Part shown: one piece after another, positions 30,912-32,318 of the stretch
Layout of the letters: each line of letters begins with the position of its first letter
Position numbering within the stretch: position 1 is the stretch's first letter
NCBI RefSeq assembly: GCF_012184385.1
Contig: NZ_VSRL01000085.1
Location: forward strand, 1-32,318
Direction: 5' to 3'
DNA length: 32,318 bases
Source: Lentzea indica
GTDB lineage: Bacteria > Actinomycetota > Actinomycetes > Mycobacteriales > Pseudonocardiaceae
Made by a program: the position numbers and the translations under genes
Notes under the pieces: generated by a model
Told to the model about the DNA's origin: nothing
Seen by the model: only the letters and a program-made list of their open reading frames with translations
The model's database searches: none

Positions 30912-31985
30912 ATGGCGATGAACGATCTTCCGCACACCGCGCTGCGCGGCACGCTCCACGTGCTGTGGGTGAGCTGCCTCGCCGTGCCGCTGGTAGCGGT
31001 GCTGCGCGAGCCGTCCGCCACGCGCTGGCTCGGCGTGCTCGGGCTGCTGGTGCTGGCCGTGGCGTACGCGGTGACGTTGCGGGGCGGGAAGCCCTGGGTG
31101 CTCGTGGCAGCGACGCTGGTCTCGATCCCGCTGGTGGCGCCCGTCGGCCCCGACGAGCTGTCGACGTGGGCATGGATCGGCGGCGCCGCCGCCGGTTTCG
31201 CGCCACTGCTGCTGACCGGCGTCTGGCGGTGGATCGCGGCGCTCGGCGCGGTCGTGCTCGCCGGGCTGGTCGGGGCCTTCGTCGCCCATTACGCCACGAC
31301 GTACCAGATGATCGCGGCGGCGGTCGGGGTGACGATCATCGCCATGGCCGGACTACCGATGTGGTTCGCCGGGCTGCTCGCGCAGGCACGGGCCGGGCGC
31401 GAGGCGAGGGCGGAGCTCGCGGTCAGCGAGGAACGGCTGCGGTTCGCCCGCGACGTGCACGACCTGCTGGGTCACCGGCTGACCGTGATCGCGCTGAAGT
31501 CAGAGCTCGCCGGGCGGCTCGCCTCCACTGATCCGGAGCGGTCGGCCGCGGAAGCGTTCGAGGCGCAGCGGCTGGCGTCGTCGGCGTTGGAAGAGGTGCG
31601 CGACGCGGTGCACGGCTACCGCGCGGTGGACCTGCCCGAGCAGCTGGAGGCGGTGCGGAACGTGCTTCAGGAGGCCGGGATCCGCTGCACCGTCTCGGAG
31701 GTGCCAGTGGTGCGCGGTGAAGGCGCCACGCAGCTCGCGTTGGCGTTGCGGGAGGCGTGCACGAACGTGCTGCGGCACAGCCACGCGACGTGGTGCATGA
31801 TCGACGTCGCTGTCGCAGAGGAGGAGGTGCGGATGACCGTCACGAACGACGGCGCCGGCTTGGGGCCTTCTCGCGAAGGCAACGGGATCCGGGGCATGAC
31901 GGAACGGCTGACGGCGGTCGGCGGTCAGGTCGCCGTCGAGAGGGCCGCTGACGAGTTCACGTTGCTGGTCGTGGTGCCCACGTGA
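30912..31985 (+). CDS. NarL-type sensor histidine kinase
   Basis: A 357-residue kinase. The N-terminal 155 residues hold about five hydrophobic helices with no sizable extracellular domain, so sensing is probably within the membrane or through a partner. HisKA_3 has RFARDVHDLLGHRLTVIALKSEL with the phospho-acceptor His183; the ATPase part has LREACTNVLRHSHAT, VTNDGAGLG and GNGIRGMTERLTAVGG. The stop overlaps the GTG of the response regulator (GTGA). This is the second HK/RR pair of the window and, unlike the first, its frame is intact. Confidence 0.92.
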   Translation: MAMNDLPHTALRGTLHVLWVSCLAVPLVAVLREPSATRWLGVLGLLVLAVAYAVTLRGGKPWVLVAATLVSIPLVAPVGPDELSTWAWIGGAAAGFAPLLLTGVWRWIAALGAVVLAGLVGAFVAHYATTYQMIAAAVGVTIIAMAGLPMWFAGLLAQARAGREARAELAVSEERLRFARDVHDLLGHRLTVIALKSELAGRLASTDPERSAAEAFEAQRLASSALEEVRDAVHGYRAVDLPEQLEAVRNVLQEAGIRCTVSEVPVVRGEGATQLALALREACTNVLRHSHATWCMIDVAVAEEEVRMTVTNDGAGLGPSREGNGIRGMTERLTAVGGQVAVERAADEFTLLVVVPT

Positions 31986-32318
31986 TCAGAGTGCTGCTGG
32001 CCGACGACGAGGAGCTGATCCGCGACGCCCTCGCGGCGCTCCTCGACCTCGAACCGGACCTGGAGGTGGTGGCTCGCGCCGGTGACGGCAGGGCCGCCGT
32101 CGAGGCCGCACGGGCCCACCGCCCGGACGTCGCCGTCGTGGACCTGCAGATGCCGCAGCTCGACGGCCTGGAGGTGACGGAGGAACTGGCGCGGGTGCTC
32201 CCGTCGTGCGCGGTGGTGATCCTGACCGGCCGCGGCAGGCCACCGCACCTGCAACAGGCCCTGCACGCGGGCGCGAAGGGCTTCCTGCCCAAGGGATCGC
32301 CCCGGCGGCACGCTCGCG
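31982..32318 (+). CDS. NarL-type response regulator (partial, runs off window)
   Basis: The first 112 codons encode a receiver domain: VIRVLLADDEELIRDALAA with the acidic pair, VAVVDLQMPQLDG with the phospho-acceptor Asp, VVILTGRG and KGFLPKG with the conserved Lys. The DNA-binding domain lies beyond the edge. The GTG start overlaps the kinase stop by four bases. The last few residues (SPRRHAR) fit the family poorly; the next frame would read APAAR, which is usual here, so a base error near 32300 is possible. Confidence 0.88.
   Translation, partial: MIRVLLADDEELIRDALAALLDLEPDLEVVARAGDGRAAVEAARAHRPDVAVVDLQMPQLDGLEVTEELARVLPSCAVVILTGRGRPPHLQQALHAGAKGFLPKGSPRRHAR

Noticed and set aside
32290-32318. 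Possible third frameshift at the end of the last response regulator
   Set aside because: Only a few residues at the window edge look atypical; this is too little evidence to claim it.

Overview
The window is GC-rich chromosomal DNA from a filamentous-type actinobacterium. Starts are often GTG or TTG, most same-strand neighbours overlap by ATGA or GTGA, several promoters look leaderless, and the gene families (gas-vesicle GvpO/J/L, chitinase with a DasR-type operator, NB-ARC/TPR regulator, IclR, group 2 sigma factor, RsbW-like ATPase) fit Pseudonocardiales or Streptomyces relatives. The order-level placement is inference from content. No tRNA, rRNA, CRISPR array or intact insertion sequence was seen.

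Layout. 1-1033 (-): the 5' end of a gas-vesicle operon, gvpO-gvpJ-gvpL/F, running off the left edge. 1193-4417 (-): a secreted GH18 chitinase followed by an AraC-type regulator and a VOC protein; the chitinase promoter carries a DasR-like site between -35 and -10. 4539-4991 (+): a small DUF1579-like protein. 4992-5607: a gene-poor stretch with stable hairpins on the minus strand, possibly a structured RNA or a decayed element. 5608-6471 (-): a secreted protein of six 40-residue FG-GAP-like repeats. 6862-11375 (-): an NB-ARC/TPR regulator, a frameshifted APH-type kinase, two very small proteins and a YdcF-like membrane protein. 11429-13666 (+): IclR regulator and aldehyde dehydrogenase.

13670-16374 (-): a serine hydrolase with membrane tail, a histidine kinase (apparent frameshift) and a response regulator, all joined by 4-base overlaps. 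16473-18649 (-): TetR regulator and 14-TM drug exporter with a clear operator. 18712-20487 (-): PRPP synthetase-like protein and a double-DUF427 protein. 20756-22464 (+): a leaderless 44-residue peptide and a secreted tripeptidyl-peptidase-like hydrolase. 22516-27148 (-): a large SF1 helicase with a nuclease-like tail, downstream of a secreted subtilase. 27315-29599 (-): group 2 sigma factor and CNNM/CorC-like protein. 29686-32318 (+): RsbW-like ATPase, then a membrane protein, histidine kinase and response regulator running off the right edge.

Themes are extracellular polymer degradation (chitinase, subtilase, peptidase), signal transduction (two HK/RR pairs each led by a membrane protein gene, sigma factor, anti-sigma-like ATPase, five one-component regulators) and stress or efflux. 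The features most worth a second look are the structured stretch at about 5120-5280, the serine hydrolase-HK-RR triad, the two apparent frameshifts, the hairpin leaders of the subtilase, helicase and peptidase, and the tandem-repeat gene.
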